From Thaumasiovibrio sp043421945 (GTDB lineage: Bacteria; Pseudomonadota; Gammaproteobacteria; Enterobacterales; Vibrionaceae), in assembly GCA_043421945.1 (NCBI GenBank), contig JBHOGO010000128.1, positions 1-8,295 on the forward strand: a DNA stretch of 8,295 nt, in the 5' to 3' direction. Of this stretch, positions 6,697 through 8,295 are shown one piece after another (position 1 is the stretch's first letter; each line of letters begins with the position of its first letter). The notes below the pieces were generated by a model that was not told the DNA's origin, ran no database searches, and saw only the letters and a list, made by a program, of their open reading frames with translations. The position numbers and the translations under genes were made by a program.

Positions 6697-7617
6697 ATGT
6701 TACCGCCATTAAAATCTTTAGTTGCCTTTGAAGCATGCGCTAGACATCAATCTATCACTAAAGCAGCAGATGAATTACATGTCACTCAAGCGGCAATCAG
6801 CCAACATATCAAAGCGCTAGAAGGCTATTTAGGGTTTGCTCTATTTAATCGTGAAAAGCGCCGTTTAAAGCTCTCATTACAGGGGCAACAATACTATCCA
6901 ACAGTTCATCAATCACTGCGTGCAATTAGCCATCAAACCAAAGCCCTGACACACCGAAACGAGCCACAATTGCTTGCCGTCAAGGTCAATACATCGTTCG
7001 CTTATCATTGGCTATTACCAATGTTAGATGACTTTTATCAACAACACCCCTATATTCAAATTAAGCTCCACTCGGGAGATTGGCCTCAACTAGAAGCAAA
7101 CCAAACTCACATCGATGTTGAGATTGTTAACGGACAACCCAGAGCAGATTTCCACTCGGAGCTTCTATGTAAAGAGTATTGGCTGGCAATTTGTAGTCCT
7201 GCTTTTAAACATAAGCATGCGCAGGCGTTGCAGACAGGAAAAATTGAAGAGCTCCCTGGTATTTTTGTTCGAGGCTACGCCGAAGGATGGCATGAGTGGC
7301 TCACAAGCAGCTCGTCCAATGTATCACCGCCTATCCAACAATATGAAGTCGAGAGCTCGATGATGGGTTTAGAGCTTGCAGCACAAGACGCAGGTATTAT
7401 GCTTTGTCGTTCACTTAATGCGATTCCGATGCTGAAAAATGGTCGTGTTGTGATGATAAACAGCCATATCATTCCAGCTACCGATAACCACTACTTACAG
7501 TACGACCAAAACCTCTCTACACCAAAGGTTACGTTGTTTTCTGAGTGGTTGAGAAAGGCATTTTTACAACGCAGACCGGAAGAATCTTTTTTCTCGGCTG
7601 TGAATCAACAGCAATAA
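6697..7617 (+). CDS. LysR-family transcriptional regulator, GcvA-like
   Basis: This cytoplasmic DNA-binding regulator has 306 residues, the normal length. An N-terminal winged helix-turn-helix spans about residues 5-62, with the recognition segment ITKAADELHVTQAAISQHI (20-38) and the typical LFNREKRRLKLSLQG wing. A linker helix leads to the effector-binding domain (about 90-295), which keeps family landmarks such as WLLPMLDDFYQQHP, IDVEIVNG and the LLCKEYWLAICSP strand. The style is that of GcvA-type regulators. It is transcribed divergently from the transporter binding protein across a 245-bp gap with palindromes, so it probably controls that transporter and itself. LysR proteins are known partners of AEP genes, but the effector here is unknown. 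The ribosome binding site is weak (GGA eight to nine bases before ATG). The SMR gene follows after 26 bp and is probably co-transcribed. Confidence 0.9.
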   Translation: MLPPLKSLVAFEACARHQSITKAADELHVTQAAISQHIKALEGYLGFALFNREKRRLKLSLQGQQYYPTVHQSLRAISHQTKALTHRNEPQLLAVKVNTSFAYHWLLPMLDDFYQQHPYIQIKLHSGDWPQLEANQTHIDVEIVNGQPRADFHSELLCKEYWLAICSPAFKHKHAQALQTGKIEELPGIFVRGYAEGWHEWLTSSSSNVSPPIQQYEVESSMMGLELAAQDAGIMLCRSLNAIPMLKNGRVVMINSHIIPATDNHYLQYDQNLSTPKVTLFSEWLRKAFLQRRPEESFFSAVNQQQ

Positions 7618-7643
7618 AGACATCAGTAAATTAAAGGAAAATC

Positions 7644-7973
7644 ATGCACTACTTTCTGCTTGCTATCGCAATTGGCTCTGAAGTGATTGCGACCAGCGCC
7701 CTTGCCAAAACAAACGGCTTTACAAAACTAGTCCCAACGCTAGCATGTTTAGTCTTTTATTTCGTCTCATTCGCTTGTTTAGCACAAGTCGTCAAAGTGG
7801 TGCCTGTTGGTATTGCCTACGCTATTTGGTGTGGTGCAGGTGTCGTGCTAGTAGCTGGGGTGAGCTGGGTTGTCTATCAACAAAAACTCGATATGGCTGC
7901 TATCGTCGGCATCGGCTTCATTCTCGTGGGCACGACGATTATTAACCTCTTTTCACAGTCGGTTAGTCATTAA
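7644..7973 (+). CDS. emrE: EmrE-like small multidrug resistance (SMR) transporter
   Basis: This is a four-helix inner-membrane antiporter of 109 residues; EmrE of E. coli has 110. SMR proteins work as dimers that swap protons for cationic compounds such as quaternary ammonium ions or dyes, and some carry betaine- or guanidinium-like molecules. The essential membrane carboxylate is E13 in GSEVIAT (EmrE E14). Y59 and W62 in GIAYAIWCGAG match EmrE Y60 and W63, and the helix-4 glycines at 89 and 96 and the INLFSQSVSH tail also match. The gene has a strong ribosome binding site (AAAGGA five bases before ATG) and follows lysR by 26 bp, so the two probably share a transcript. Its neighbours raise the chance of a metabolite rather than drug substrate, but the residues are those of classical EmrE. 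The symbol denotes family resemblance. Confidence 0.92.
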   Translation: MHYFLLAIAIGSEVIATSALAKTNGFTKLVPTLACLVFYFVSFACLAQVVKVVPVGIAYAIWCGAGVVLVAGVSWVVYQQKLDMAAIVGIGFILVGTTIINLFSQSVSH

Positions 7974-7984
7974 CAAGCCCTATA

Positions 7985-8058
7985 CGCCCCTTATCTTGTT
8001 TAGTGGGCGACGACGCTGAAACCTCTTCAGGCTTATCGCAATCGTATGTTGAGCCTGA
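7985..8058 (+). other. two stem-loops in the SMR 3' region
   Basis: CGCCC (7985-7989) pairs with GGGCG (8005-8009), and TCAGGCT (8027-8033) pairs with AGCCTGA (8052-8058). Neither is followed by a T-run, so they are probably structures in the 3' untranslated RNA ahead of the true terminator. Confidence 0.35.
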
Positions 8059-8061
8059 GTG

Positions 8062-8099
8062 TGCTAACCGACCCTCATAGACGGTTAGCATGTTAATTA
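8062..8099 (+). terminator. probable terminator of the lysR-SMR transcript
   Basis: The perfect 9-bp stem TGCTAACCG (8062-8070) / CGGTTAGCA (8082-8090) has an 11-base loop, followed on the plus strand by TGTTAATTATT. It lies about 90 bp past the SMR stop codon. The opposite strand has no T-rich tail, so it serves the plus strand. Confidence 0.65.
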
Positions 8100-8183
8100 T
8101 TCAGCGGTAACTTGAACCTATTCCTGCTCGGTTGGCTCATCCTCTTTTTCTTCAAGAGAGAAACTAAATAACCTGAGATCGGT

Positions 8184-8295
8184 TTAAGCCATCGCCATCA
8201 ATCCTGATTTTTCTGTGCTTGTGATGTTAAGTGATGGCTTCTCTGGTTTTAAACAATAAGCGATCAGTCCACCCAGAAGATTTAGCATGAACCCA
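8184..8295 (-). CDS. C-terminal end of a probable transposase, cut by the window edge
   Basis: A minus-strand frame enters from the right edge and ends with TAA at 8184-8186, giving 36 residues. The stretch LLGGLIAYCLKPEKPSL resembles the C-terminal end of DDE transposases of the IS982 or related families, where a hydrophobic helix and a KPS motif close the protein. The catalytic residues lie outside the window, so the family is a judgement from this tail alone. The frame stays open after the TAA for 21 more codons to a TAG at 8118-8120, with an acidic end (EEKEDEPTEQE). That tail could be chance, or the 3' remnant of a gene interrupted by the element. I could not identify the terminal inverted repeat of the element. 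Confidence 0.45.
   Translation of the reverse strand, partial: GFMLNLLGGLIAYCLKPEKPSLNITSTEKSGLMAMA

Overview
The window looks like a chromosomal segment from a marine gammaproteobacterium, most likely Vibrionaceae (Vibrio or Photobacterium). The grounds are the moderate G+C, the codon use, the style of the proteins and the gene neighbourhood. This placement is inferred from composition and family recognition only, not from a search. Genes are densely packed, and all six main genes left of about 6.6 kb and the genes right of it point away from one shared control region at 6452-6696.

Layout, left to right. Positions 1-557 hold no complete gene: there is a possible gene start running off the left edge (1-64, minus), an AT-rich inverted repeat upstream of it (120-148), unassigned sequence, and an intrinsic terminator (450-470) for the leftward genes. 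Next, all on the minus strand and transcribed right to left, come a ten-helix EamA/DMT transporter (558-1460), a HAD-IB phosphatase (1460-2143) coupled to it by a TAATG junction, a fused double-domain ABC permease (2349-4091), its ATPase (4088-5146, ATGA overlap with the permease) and a periplasmic binding protein with a signal peptide (5438-6451). A strong terminator and a 44-bp imperfect inverted repeat lie between the binding protein and the ATPase. On the plus strand are a GcvA-type LysR regulator (6697-7617) and an EmrE-like SMR transporter (7644-7973), followed by several stem-loops that end in a probable terminator. At the right edge is the C-terminal end of a probable transposase (8184-8295, minus).

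How it fits together. The binding protein, ATPase and fused permease match the architecture of the putative 2-aminoethylphosphonate (AEP) importers found near phosphonate genes (PhnS2/PhnT2/PhnU2-type, similar in layout to the AepXVW systems). EamA-like membrane proteins are also known as companions of phosphonate loci. The divergent LysR protein is the obvious candidate regulator. No AEP transaminase (phnW), phosphonoacetaldehyde hydrolase (phnX) or C-P lyase gene is present in the window. The only enzyme is a phosphoserine-phosphatase-like HAD protein, so the real substrate and its fate remain open. I found no CRISPR array, rRNA or tRNA, and no convincing novel defence or mobile system. The most unusual items are the importer without catabolic genes, the HAD-EamA coupled pair, and the structured gap between the binding-protein gene and the ATPase gene.
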